The notes: a model not told the origin generated them from the letters alone. Positions 1 to 7,325 are shown, counted from the first letter of the stretch. The stretch is DNA of 16,537 nucleotides from an uncultured Clostridia bacterium (GCA_937891895.1 CALATN010000188.1:1-16537); one strand, 5' to 3'. Program-made: numbers and translations.

Positions 1-62
1 GCATCGCCTGCGCCTTCTGCGCAACCATGTGCCCTGACTGCATCATCACCGTGGAAAAATAA
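1..62 (+). CDS. 4Fe-4S ferredoxin-type subunit of 2-oxoacid:ferredoxin oxidoreductase (3' end only)
   Basis: Only the last 19 full codons plus stop are inside the window (first full codon at 3, TAA at 60-62). They read IACAFCATMCPDCIITVEK. The C-x2-C-x3-C-P spacing is the second half of a bacterial ferredoxin-type 4Fe-4S binding motif. The stop overlaps the ribosome site of the next gene, so it is the first visible member of the oxidoreductase operon. In Kor/Vor enzymes a small delta (ferredoxin) subunit passes electrons from the TPP site to external ferredoxin, and gene order delta-alpha-beta-gamma is common in anaerobes. The 5' part lies outside, so its length and the first cluster cannot be checked. 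Confidence 0.8.
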   Translation, partial: IACAFCATMCPDCIITVEK

Positions 63-73
63 GGAGGATTATC

Positions 74-1138
74 ATGGCAGAAAGAATTTTGATGAAGGGC
101 AACGAAGCGCTTGCCGAAGCGGCGATCCGCGCCGGCTGCCGCTGCTTCTTCGGTTACCCGATCACACCTCAGACTGAAATTTCCGCATACCTCGCAAAGC
201 GCTTCAAGCAGGCTGGCGGCGTATTCCTTCAGGCTGAATCTGAAATCGCAGCTATCAATATGGTTCTCGGCGCAGCTTCCACAGGCGTGCGTGCGATGAC
301 TTCTTCATCTTCTCCCGGAATTTCCCTGAAGTCCGAGGGTATCTCCTACATAGCAGGCTCTGACCTTCCATGCGTTATAATCAACGTACAGAGAGGCGGT
401 CCGGGTCTTGGCGGTATCCAGCCATCCCAGGCTGACTACTGGCAGGCTACAAAGGCTCTCGGCCACGGTGACTTCCACCTTATCGTATTTGCACCAAACT
501 CCGTTCAGGAAATGGTTGATACAGTTACAAAGGCATTCGACCTTGCTGACGAATACCGTATGCCTGCAATGATTCTCGCTGACGGTCTTCTCGGTCAGAT
601 GATGGAACCTGTTTCCTTCCCTGAAGTTACAGCTAAGGAAATCGAAAAGCCTTGGGCTGCAAACGGTCACGGCAACAAGCGTGAACACAACATCATCAAC
701 TCCCTCTTCCTCCAGCCTGACGTTCTCGAAAAGTCCGTTAAGGACAGATTTGAGCGTTACGCTGAAATCAAGGAAAAGCACTCCGATGCTGAGCTCTATA
801 TGACAGAGGACGCAGAGGTTGTTGTTACAGCTTACGGCGCTACAGCCCGTGTTGCAAAGGCTGCTGTAAATATGGCTCGTGAACAGGGCATCAAGGCTGG
901 TCTTATCCGTCCTATCACACTTTGGCCATTCCCTGTTAAGCAGATCAATGAAGGCGCAAAGAACGCTCACACTATCATCTGTGCTGAAATGTCAATGGGA
1001 CAGATGGTTGACGATATCAAGCTTGCTGTTAACTGCTCCAAGCCAGTTGAGTTCTTCGGAAGAACAGGCGGCGTAATTCCTAAGCCTTCCGAAATTCTTG
1101 ACGAAATCAAGAAGTATGCAAAAGGAGGTAATCAGTAA
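74..1138 (+). CDS. vorB: 2-oxoacid:ferredoxin oxidoreductase alpha subunit (VorB/KorA type)
   Basis: A 354-residue alpha subunit of a CoA-dependent 2-oxoacid:ferredoxin oxidoreductase. With the beta subunit it oxidatively decarboxylates a 2-oxoacid to acyl-CoA, CO2 and reduced ferredoxin in the cytoplasm. Visible family marks are the N-terminal pyrimidine-binding domain with GYPITPQTEI (residues 27-36; Thr31 is the conserved active-site Thr), AESEIAAINMVLGA, the SSPGISLKSEGI loop and QRGGPGLGG. The C-terminal transketolase-like domain contains VVTAYGATARVAK and GLIRPITLWPFP. Length fits the roughly 350-residue VorB/KorA class rather than fused pyruvate oxidoreductases. ATG follows AAGGAGG (61-67) at 6 nt. 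Its TAA shares one base with the next ATG, so translation is probably coupled. The exact substrate (branched-chain 2-oxoacid or 2-oxoglutarate) cannot be read from sequence alone; VorB is the closest recalled name, and korA is an alternative symbol. Confidence 0.93.
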   Translation: MAERILMKGNEALAEAAIRAGCRCFFGYPITPQTEISAYLAKRFKQAGGVFLQAESEIAAINMVLGAASTGVRAMTSSSSPGISLKSEGISYIAGSDLPCVIINVQRGGPGLGGIQPSQADYWQATKALGHGDFHLIVFAPNSVQEMVDTVTKAFDLADEYRMPAMILADGLLGQMMEPVSFPEVTAKEIEKPWAANGHGNKREHNIINSLFLQPDVLEKSVKDRFERYAEIKEKHSDAELYMTEDAEVVVTAYGATARVAKAAVNMAREQGIKAGLIRPITLWPFPVKQINEGAKNAHTIICAEMSMGQMVDDIKLAVNCSKPVEFFGRTGGVIPKPSEILDEIKKYAKGGNQ

Positions 1139-1899
1139 TGGCAGTTGTATTTGAAAGACCAAAGTCATTTGCAGATATTCCTCTGCATTACTGCCCTGGC
1201 TGTACACACGGTATCATTCACCGTCTTGTGTGCGAGGTAATTGATGAAATGGGCATCGAGGGCGATACAATCGGCGTTTGTCCTGTTGGCTGCTCCGTTA
1301 TGGCTTACGACTACTTCACCTGTGATATGATTGAAGCTGCTCACGGACGTGCTCCTGCAGTTGCTACAGGTGTTAAGAGAACAAACCCTGACAAGTTCGT
1401 ATTTACATATCAGGGCGACGGTGACCTTGCTGCTATCGGTACTGCTGAAACAGTTCACGCTGCAACAAGAGGCGAAAACATCGTTGTTATCTTCGTTAAC
1501 AACACTACATACGGTATGACAGGCGGCCAGATGGCTCCTACCACACTCCCTGGTCAGGTTACACAGACAACACCTTTCGGACGTGACCCTAAGCTTATGG
1601 GTTACCCTGTAAGAGTTTGTGAAATGCTTGCAACACTGACAGGTACAGCTCTTGCACAGAGAGTTGCCGTTGATACAGTTCCTCACATCAGAGAAGCTAA
1701 GAAGGCAATCCGCAAGGCTTTCGAAAATCAGCGTGACAAGAAGGGCTTCTCTATCGTTGAAGTTCTTTCCACTTGTCCTACAAACTGGGGCCTTTCTCCT
1801 GTTGACGCTCTCAAGCGCCTCAACGACGAGATGATTCCTTACTACCCACTCGGTGTATACAAGGACGGCAACGCATTTCCTGAAAAGGAGGGTGAATAA
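1138..1899 (+). CDS. korB: 2-oxoacid:ferredoxin oxidoreductase beta subunit (thiamine pyrophosphate-binding)
   Basis: A 253-residue beta subunit that holds the thiamine pyrophosphate (TPP) cofactor and performs the decarboxylation. The classical TPP/Mg motif is visible: GDGD at residues 93-96 and Asn-Asn at 121-122, a spacing of about 28 residues, followed by TTYGMTGGQMAPTT. Near the N-terminus HYCPGCTHG and GVCPVGCS carry cysteines conserved in the family. Length is normal for separate beta subunits (about 250-280). It starts on the last base of the alpha stop codon, with AAAGGAGG (1121-1128) inside the alpha gene, and the gamma gene follows after 2 nt. Operon membership and motifs make the role secure; substrate choice is unresolved, as for alpha. 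Confidence 0.93.
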   Translation: MAVVFERPKSFADIPLHYCPGCTHGIIHRLVCEVIDEMGIEGDTIGVCPVGCSVMAYDYFTCDMIEAAHGRAPAVATGVKRTNPDKFVFTYQGDGDLAAIGTAETVHAATRGENIVVIFVNNTTYGMTGGQMAPTTLPGQVTQTTPFGRDPKLMGYPVRVCEMLATLTGTALAQRVAVDTVPHIREAKKAIRKAFENQRDKKGFSIVEVLSTCPTNWGLSPVDALKRLNDEMIPYYPLGVYKDGNAFPEKEGE

Positions 1900-1901
1900 T
1901 T

Positions 1902-2438
1902 ATGACACATGATATTCTCCTCGCAGGCTTCGGCGGACAGGGTATCCTTTTCGCTGGTAAAATCCTTGCTTACTCAGGCCTTATGGACAACAAGGAAGTT
2001 TCCTGGCTCCCTTCCTACGGCCCTGAAATGCGTGGCGGTACATGTAACTGCTCCGTATGTATTTCCGACAACGAGGTTGCTTCACCTCTCGTAAACGAGC
2101 CTGAAATTCTTATCGCTATGAACACACCTTCCCTCGAGAAGTTCGTGAACAGCGTTAAGCCAGGCGGAACAATCGTTGTTGACAGCACAATGGTTGACGC
2201 AACTGTTGAGCGTACAGATGTAAACACATACTACATCCCTGCAACACAGCTTGCGACAGACAACGACCTTCCAGGCGGTGCAAACATTATTCTTCTCGGC
2301 AAGGTATTCAAGGAAACAGGTATTGTTTCCGCAGAAACCTTCAAGAAGGCAATCGAAAAGGTTGTTCCTGCAAAGAAGGCAGCACTTGCCGCAAACAACC
2401 TCAAGGCCGTACAGATTGGTATGGACTACAACGCATAA
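1902..2438 (+). CDS. korC: 2-oxoacid:ferredoxin oxidoreductase gamma subunit
   Basis: A 178-residue gamma subunit of the same complex. Family marks are GFGGQGILFAGKILA starting at residue 9, the EMRGGTCNCSV segment, and EPEILIAMNTPSLEKF. In related enzymes this subunit contributes to CoA handling and subunit contacts. It begins 2 nt after the beta stop, with AAGGAGGG at 1885-1892. It is the last gene of the operon: a 10-bp stem-loop follows 7 nt after the stop and the next gene has its own ribosome site after an intergenic repeat. Nothing is truncated or unusual. Confidence 0.92.
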   Translation: MTHDILLAGFGGQGILFAGKILAYSGLMDNKEVSWLPSYGPEMRGGTCNCSVCISDNEVASPLVNEPEILIAMNTPSLEKFVNSVKPGGTIVVDSTMVDATVERTDVNTYYIPATQLATDNDLPGGANIILLGKVFKETGIVSAETFKKAIEKVVPAKKAALAANNLKAVQIGMDYNA

Positions 2439-2445
2439 GAAATTA

Positions 2446-2471
2446 TCACCCTTGATTTCGGTCAAGGGTGA
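2446..2471 (+). terminator. Stem-loop after the oxidoreductase operon (possible terminator)
   Basis: A 10-bp perfect stem, TCACCCTTGA and TCAAGGGTGA, flanks the 6-nt loop TTTCGG, 7 nt downstream of the gamma-subunit stop. No clean T-run follows (AGTTGTATGTG), so it may be a weak terminator or an mRNA 3'-end stabiliser rather than a strong intrinsic terminator. Confidence 0.5.
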
Positions 2472-2519
2472 AGTTGTATGTGAATATAGAGAGATAAATT
2501 ATAATTTGTCTGTGAGTGT

Positions 2520-2597
2520 GGAGTGTGAAGAGTGGAGTGAGGAGTTAAGAGAAACTATGATTTACACATCAACTCCACACTCCACTCTCAACACTCC
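2520..2597. repeat. Intergenic imperfect inverted repeat, 27-nt arms
   Basis: The left arm (2520-2546) and right arm (2571-2597) are reverse complements at 24 of 27 positions, separated by 24 nt. Both arms are built from GGAGTG/GAGTGT-like short words on one strand and CACTCC on the other. This composition is unlike the neighbouring genes. It lies between the korC hairpin and the sfsA ribosome site. AATTTG occurs just outside on both sides (2503-2508 and 2614-2619), which could be chance or a trace of insertion. It resembles a dispersed palindromic element (REP or mini-transposon-like); copy number elsewhere in the genome is unknown. Nothing else is convincing in the 193-bp intergenic stretch. 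Confidence 0.75.
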
Positions 2598-2631
2598 TAA
2601 CTCGTTAAATCCCAATTTGCAAGGAGTAGAA

Positions 2632-3303
2632 ATGAATTACGATAAAATTTCAAGGGCGAAGTTTCTTTCCCGCCCGAACCGTTTCATTGCTTATGCTGAG
2701 CTTGACGGACGGATTGAAAAATGCCACGTAAAGAACACGGGCAGATGCCGTGAACTGCTGGTTGAGGGCTGCACGGCTTATCTTGAGCACGCCAAAAATC
2801 CCGAGCGCAAGACCCGTTTTGACCTTGTTGCTGTGGAGAAAAACGGCATACTCATCAATATGGACAGCTACGCACCCAATCTTGCGGTGGGGGAATTCCT
2901 CCCGAAGCTTTTCCCTGACTCAAGAATACGTGCGGAATATACCTACGGTAATTCCCGTTTCGACTTTTACATAGAGGATAATATACGCAAGATATTACTT
3001 GAGGTAAAGGGTGTAACCCTTGAAAATGAGGGTGTTGTGATGTTCCCCGATGCGCCGACAGAGCGTGGTGCAAAGCACGTTGCAGAGCTTGCGGAAAGCA
3101 TTGGAGAGGGGTATGATGCATACTTGTTTTTCGTGGTGCAGATGAAGAGCGTGAAGTATTTTACCCTCAACGATAAAACTGACCCGAAATTTGCTGATGC
3201 GGTGCGTAAGGCAACTGAGCGCGGTGTGAAGATTCTTGCGTACGACTGCAGCGTTACTCCTGAAAAAATGGAAATAAACGAGAGGGTAGAGGTGAGATTG
3301 TGA
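2632..3303 (+). CDS. sfsA: SfsA family protein (DNA/RNA nuclease SfsA, sugar fermentation stimulation homologue)
   Basis: A 223-residue cytoplasmic protein of the SfsA family. The N-terminal OB-like part shows RPNRFIAY and HVKNTGRCRELL; the middle shows NPERKTRFDLV. The C-terminal nuclease-like core shows SRFDFY (Asp111), LEVKGVTL (Glu124, Lys126) and FPDAPTERGAKHV, fitting a PD-(D/E)xK arrangement. SfsA was first described as affecting maltose genes in E. coli, and later work assigns nuclease activity; its role here is unknown. The reading frame is open upstream to 2251, but the ATG at 2632 is chosen because AAGGAG (2621-2626) precedes it and the upstream part runs through the intergenic repeat and korC. 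Length matches the family (about 225-235). The stop overlaps the following small gene by 4 nt. Confidence 0.92.
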   Translation: MNYDKISRAKFLSRPNRFIAYAELDGRIEKCHVKNTGRCRELLVEGCTAYLEHAKNPERKTRFDLVAVEKNGILINMDSYAPNLAVGEFLPKLFPDSRIRAEYTYGNSRFDFYIEDNIRKILLEVKGVTLENEGVVMFPDAPTERGAKHVAELAESIGEGYDAYLFFVVQMKSVKYFTLNDKTDPKFADAVRKATERGVKILAYDCSVTPEKMEINERVEVRL

Positions 3304-3473
3304 CAAACTGCGAAACCTGCACAAACTATGTCTACGACGAGGATTGGGACTGCTACACCTGTATGGTGAACCTCGACGAGGACGAAATGGGACGCTTCCT
3401 CAGCGGCTCGAATTATGACTGTCCCTATTACCGCCTTGATGACGAATACGATGTCGTAAGGCATCAGATGTAG
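3300..3473 (+). CDS. Small cysteine-rich protein, DUF6472-like (57 aa, GTG start)
   Basis: A 57-residue ORF starting with GTG at 3300, overlapping the last 4 nt of sfsA and preceded by AGAGGTGAG (3287-3295). The product has CETC (Cys4, Cys7), CYTC (Cys18, Cys21) and one more Cys at 41 in DCPYYRL, with an acidic core (NLDEDEMGRFLSGS). Two CxxC pairs suggest a small metal-binding (zinc-ribbon-like) fold, which is an inference. From memory the pattern fits DUF6472, a family of tiny proteins in Clostridia; the function is unknown. The tight overlap with sfsA indicates co-translation. Strong acidic/Cys codon structure and the terminator 53 nt downstream support a real gene. It is normally missed because of its size and GTG start. 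Confidence 0.82.
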   Translation: MTNCETCTNYVYDEDWDCYTCMVNLDEDEMGRFLSGSNYDCPYYRLDDEYDVVRHQM

Positions 3474-3525
3474 TAGCTTTATACATTTCATAAAGTTACC
3501 CTATGTAAATTTGTGCATATTTGTC

Positions 3526-3555
3526 GCCGAAAAGTATTTACTTTTCGGCATTTTT
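3526..3555 (+). terminator. Intrinsic terminator after the sfsA operon
   Basis: A perfect 10-bp stem (GCCGAAAAGT with ACTTTTCGGC) closes the 4-nt loop ATTT and is followed by ATTTTTG. It lies 53 nt after the small Cys-rich ORF and ends the sfsA transcription unit. Confidence 0.85.
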
Positions 3556-3565
3556 GTGGTATTAT
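3537..3565 (+). promoter_or_regulatory. Possible sigma-A promoter for the Fn3 protein gene
   Basis: TTTACT (3537-3542) and TATTAT (3560-3565) are separated by 17 nt. The -35 hexamer sits in the loop and right arm of the upstream terminator. No better promoter was found between the terminator and the ATG at 3646. The match is moderate, so this is tentative. Confidence 0.35.
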
Positions 3566-3645
3566 ATTGAAGAATGGATAATTGTCACTAAAAATAAATC
3601 CAAACTTTTTGTTTGTTTATTATAGGCACTTTTTTGGAGGTACTT

Positions 3646-6600
3646 ATGCTGGATTTCAATACCAAAAGAGAAATATTGCGCAACTTGCGTGAGAAAAGGA
3701 ATAAAAACAAGCTTCTGTGGCTTCCCTGCGTAATTGCGGAGCTTTTCGTGAAGCTCTGGTACGCTGTTGTCTGCAGCATTGATATGGCGCTTTCCGACAA
3801 GGAAGGTAACTTCCTCGGAATGAAGAGAAGCCGTACAGAAAAGGTAAAGGCACGTAAAAAGGACGATATCATTCACGTTCACAAGCCGCTGTGGGGCAGA
3901 CTCCTGTCGGCTGTGCTGGCGGTGTCATTCGTGTTTATGATGGTGCCTGACCTTGGCGTTATGGATTTTGACGTTTTTGCGGCTTCCGAGGTTGAAGAGG
4001 TTGGTAACTCCGTTATCTTCGACGGCGTTGCATATACCCTTGACCCTGAAATCAGCGGCGACAACTACTATTACTACAAGAACGACGAATATCTTTACGC
4101 AAAGCAGAAAACTGTTGAAAATGTAGGCTTCTACATCGGTTCTTCCGCTGTAAGAGTATGGTGGGAAAAACCTATCATTTCTGCTGAATACATCAATACC
4201 GTTGAGGTTGCAAGCTATACTGTAACCCTCTATGTAAGTGGTACGGGTGAGGTTGTTGAAACAAAGACAGTTCCCGGCACAGGTACACTGTGTGACTTCA
4301 CCAACAAGAAAACAAATACTGACTATTTCGTAAGAGTAAAGCCTACCTTTAACGTACAGCTTTACCAGTACATCCCTGCAGTAAAGGACGAAAACGGAAC
4401 AATTACCGTTCCTGCGAGTATCCCTCCTGTTCCTTCAAGACGCTTCTCTGTAATAGGCAGCGAATACGAACAGGTAATCGGTCTGCTCAACGCTGCAATG
4501 GGTATCCCTGTTGTTGAAAAGTTCGATAACGACGAGCCTCTCGTGCTCTGGAACAAGGTTGTTCAGAACTATGGTGACGTAAAGGATATCGGCAAGGACG
4601 CTGACGGTTACATTGTTTACCGCCGTACCTATAACGGTGCTTCAAATACCTATGGTAACTGGCAGGAACTTGCTTCCGTACCGTTCAACAGATACCTGAC
4701 AGACGACATCGCAGAGGAATACGAGGTTGAGGATTACATTGAAAACCCTGCAGGAAGCGGAACTGACAGCAACAGACTCTACTATGTTGACTCCTCAACT
4801 GTAAAGGGTGCAATCTACGACTACTACGTAATGGCATACAGAAACGTTGTCGGCTCAAGTGCTTACGACGGCTCCGACCCGTTCACAATCAATTCGGGTG
4901 ACGCAGGTGCTCACTCTCCTAAGCGTCTTTACAACACTCCTAACGCTCCCGCAAGCGTTGTTGTAAAGTCTGACAAGAAAAACACACTCAACGTTTCCTG
5001 GAAGCCCGGTAAGGGTCAGAACACAGGTTATGTGCTCTACCGTTCCGATGACTTCCTCTCAACTGATACGCTGAAGGCTCTTTCTCCGAACGGCGACGAC
5101 ACAAAGAACCCTTACTACAACACAAAGACAGGAACTCTTGATTACTCCAGATACATTATGGACAAGGCAAAGGAAATCACAAGAGTTACTACCGATACAC
5201 TGGCTTACCCCGACAGCGATGAGGCGCTTATCAACACTGAGGATTATTACTACTATGTAATGGCATTCCTCGATACAGGCGACGGCAACTATATCTACAG
5301 CCAGCCAACAAGCGCAAGCGGCAAGATTGACTCCTCACTTTATCCTCCGCAGGGCCTCCTTGCTGAGCCGAGCGACGGTCGTATCGACGTAAAGTGGGAC
5401 AAGGTTGATGAGGCTGACGGTTACAAGCTCCACATCACAAAAATCAAGAACAATGACGGTACAACAACAGGCTGCGGAAAGACAACCGTTGTTTACCTCA
5501 CAAAGAACAGCTATCCTCACGTTGGACTTTACAACGGAGAGGTTTACTCCTACAAGGTTCAGGCTTATATCAACGCTACTTCCAACGCTGACCCGTCCGT
5601 TGAGGACTACGACAAGGTTCTCAGTGATTTCAGTGATACAAGAACCGCAACTGTCGGCGAAACTCTCGGCGTTCCTCAGGACTTGACACTGAAAACCTCC
5701 GACGGTAAGATTGATGTTTCCTGGAGCAAGGTAAGCGGCGCTGAGGGCTACGAGCTCTACTACCGCTGTAACGATGGCACTTGGAAAAAGGTTGACGTAA
5801 GCAACACCAAGTTCAGTCACACAAGACTCAACAACGGTGACGTTTACGACTACTACGTAAGAGCATACAAGGTAGTAAACGGTATTACAGTTTACGGTGA
5901 AAACTCCAACGAAGTTTCCATTATGGTCGGCAATTCCCTTGACGCACCTAAGGACTTCATCGCAGAAACCGAGGACGGTGTTGTAGACCTGAGCTGGTCA
6001 AAGGTAAAGGGTGCAGAGGGTTATGTGCTTTACGCTCACTGCAACGGAAAATATTACGAAATTGACCTGAGCAAGACCAAGTACGAACACATCGACGTGC
6101 ACAACGGCGAGCAGTGGACATACTACCTGAAGGCTTACAAGACAGTTAACGGCGAAAGATTTTTCAGTGACTCCACAAAGTCAATCACTGTTACAGTCGG
6201 CGAAACCCTCAACGCTGTTATGGATCTTATTGCAACAGCGGGCAACCGTCAGATTGACCTGAGCTGGTCAAAGGTAAAGGGTGCTGAAGGCTACATTGTT
6301 TATATCTATGATGAGGACACAATGGAGTTCGAGCCGCTTACCGTAACAAGCAAGACACAGTTCTCCCATAGAGGTCTGAAAAACGGCGAGCCTTATACAT
6401 ATATGGTTGCTCCGTTCAAGACAATCAACGGCGAGCGTCACCTCGGCGATTACTCAATGGAGGTAACCGCTATCCCGACAACAGGCTCACCGACAGATAT
6501 TGACCGTACACTCAATATCAAGGGTACAACACCTTACGGTATTTCCCACAGCGAATATATTTCCGCAAAGGCCAACCACGACGCTTTTGAAGAGTCCGTT

Positions 6601-7164
6601 GACGTGTATATCACCACAAACCAGGAGTCTACAAAGGCAGTCAAGGACGTGCTGAGAAATTATGCAAACGGTCTGAGCAGCTTTATCATCTATCCGTTTG
6701 ATATCAGCATTTACAAGGAAAATACACTCATTAAGGTTGACCCTGAGCCTGGTTATACGGTAACAATGACAATTCCAATCCCTGACAAGCTTATCGCTTA
6801 CAGAGATTACCTCACAGTTGTTCACATCAACGAAAATGCTGTTGAGGACGTTGAGGAAACCGAATGGTATGACATTCAGGACCAGCGTCTTGAAGTTCTC
6901 CCTTGCGCAATCCTTGATATTGACAATGTGTGGTGCGTTCAGTTCGTATGCTCAAGCTTCTCGCCTTACGCTTTCGTAATCTATAAGGATCACCTCAATG
7001 ACGTTTCCGCAGGCGGCGGTGTGTTTGACGGCTCCTTCGCAGGCACATTCAATTCGGGTATGCTGCTGCTTACAACACTTCCCGATATTATGCCGAACAA
7101 CAAGAAGCTGAAGGTTGAACGTGACAGAAAGAAATACCACATCAAGAACAAGACAAAGAAGTGA
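3646..7164 (+). CDS. Large secreted surface protein with fibronectin type III repeats
   Basis: A 1172-residue protein of unknown function, predicted to be exported. A basic 79-residue leader with one hydrophobic stretch (about 23-45) precedes a signal-peptide-like helix at 86-101 and a possible cleavage near VFAA/SEVEE (110-114). About seven Fn3-like domains follow, starting near 166, 296, 433, 566, 676, 767 and 857. Hallmarks are IDVSWSKVSGAEGY / VDLSWSKVKGAEGY and later VYDYYVRAYK. The last three have a 90-91 residue period. The C-terminal domain (about 945-1130) ends in FSPYAFVIY and a GGG/basic tail. No LPXTG sorting motif is visible, so anchoring is unclear. The ATG at 3646 has GGAGGT (3636-3641); a TTG at 3613 has no such site, and an internal ATG at 3820 is a weaker alternative. 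Fn3 arrays usually act as spacers or binding modules in surface enzymes; no catalytic domain was recognised. Confidence 0.85.
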   Translation: MLDFNTKREILRNLREKRNKNKLLWLPCVIAELFVKLWYAVVCSIDMALSDKEGNFLGMKRSRTEKVKARKKDDIIHVHKPLWGRLLSAVLAVSFVFMMVPDLGVMDFDVFAASEVEEVGNSVIFDGVAYTLDPEISGDNYYYYKNDEYLYAKQKTVENVGFYIGSSAVRVWWEKPIISAEYINTVEVASYTVTLYVSGTGEVVETKTVPGTGTLCDFTNKKTNTDYFVRVKPTFNVQLYQYIPAVKDENGTITVPASIPPVPSRRFSVIGSEYEQVIGLLNAAMGIPVVEKFDNDEPLVLWNKVVQNYGDVKDIGKDADGYIVYRRTYNGASNTYGNWQELASVPFNRYLTDDIAEEYEVEDYIENPAGSGTDSNRLYYVDSSTVKGAIYDYYVMAYRNVVGSSAYDGSDPFTINSGDAGAHSPKRLYNTPNAPASVVVKSDKKNTLNVSWKPGKGQNTGYVLYRSDDFLSTDTLKALSPNGDDTKNPYYNTKTGTLDYSRYIMDKAKEITRVTTDTLAYPDSDEALINTEDYYYYVMAFLDTGDGNYIYSQPTSASGKIDSSLYPPQGLLAEPSDGRIDVKWDKVDEADGYKLHITKIKNNDGTTTGCGKTTVVYLTKNSYPHVGLYNGEVYSYKVQAYINATSNADPSVEDYDKVLSDFSDTRTATVGETLGVPQDLTLKTSDGKIDVSWSKVSGAEGYELYYRCNDGTWKKVDVSNTKFSHTRLNNGDVYDYYVRAYKVVNGITVYGENSNEVSIMVGNSLDAPKDFIAETEDGVVDLSWSKVKGAEGYVLYAHCNGKYYEIDLSKTKYEHIDVHNGEQWTYYLKAYKTVNGERFFSDSTKSITVTVGETLNAVMDLIATAGNRQIDLSWSKVKGAEGYIVYIYDEDTMEFEPLTVTSKTQFSHRGLKNGEPYTYMVAPFKTINGERHLGDYSMEVTAIPTTGSPTDIDRTLNIKGTTPYGISHSEYISAKANHDAFEESVDVYITTNQESTKAVKDVLRNYANGLSSFIIYPFDISIYKENTLIKVDPEPGYTVTMTIPIPDKLIAYRDYLTVVHINENAVEDVEETEWYDIQDQRLEVLPCAILDIDNVWCVQFVCSSFSPYAFVIYKDHLNDVSAGGGVFDGSFAGTFNSGMLLLTTLPDIMPNNKKLKVERDRKKYHIKNKTKK
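5986..6284 (+). repeat. Near-identical DNA segments in adjacent Fn3 repeats
   Basis: The 29-nt segment at 5986-6014 is identical to 6256-6284, exactly 270 nt (90 codons) apart, within the DLSWSKVKGAEGY strand of two neighbouring Fn3 domains. The preceding repeat (near 5713) is more diverged. This points to a recent duplication or gene conversion of one Fn3 unit. Confidence 0.8.
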
Positions 7165-7168
7165 TGCA

Positions 7169-7202
7169 AACCGCTTCCGTGTAAAAACGGAGGCGGTTTT
7201 TG
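7169..7202 (+). terminator. Intrinsic terminator after the Fn3 protein gene
   Basis: AACCGCTTCCG (7169-7179) pairs with CGGAGGCGGTT (7188-7198) with one G-U wobble around an 8-nt loop, and runs into a T-tract (7197-7201). It starts 4 nt after the stop codon. Confidence 0.9.
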
Positions 7203-7296
7203 TGTCAAATTGTACAATTACGCTTTAAAAGGAATGTTCCGAATTTGCTAATACAGAAAAAATGGTTTCAAAACAATAACAAAATCAAGGTTTTAA

Positions 7297-7325
7297 TTGA
7301 CACTTGCGGCTTAATAAAGTATAAT
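7297..7325 (+). promoter_or_regulatory. Consensus sigma-A promoter of the lipoprotein gene
   Basis: TTGACA (7297-7302) and TATAAT (7320-7325) with a 17-nt spacer: both hexamers and spacing match the housekeeping consensus exactly. Predicted transcription start is near 7332, giving a leader of about 50 nt before the ATG at 7382. Confidence 0.92.

Noticed and set aside
305..970. Long minus-strand ORF opposite the alpha subunit
   Set aside because: Shadow of a strongly conserved gene; Cys/Val-rich translation without motifs, and no ribosome site examined favours it. The same holds for the antisense ORF at 1165-1686.
2474..2505. TATAAT at 2500-2505 as an sfsA promoter
   Set aside because: The nearest -35-like hexamer (TTGTAT, 2474-2479) is 20 nt away and no better one fits; too weak to list, although sfsA probably has a promoter somewhere in this gap.
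2251..2631. N-terminal extension of sfsA back into korC
   Set aside because: The extension would overlap korC in another frame and translate the intergenic palindrome; the ATG at 2632 has a good ribosome site and matches family length.
3477..3495. Small hairpin CTTTAT/ATAAAG after the Cys-rich micro-gene
   Set aside because: Only 6 A/T-rich pairs and no T-run; the strong terminator at 3526 is the better explanation.
7060..7164. Sortase anchor at the end of the Fn3 protein
   Set aside because: TTLPDIMP does not match LPXTG and the hydrophobic segment is too short and badly placed.
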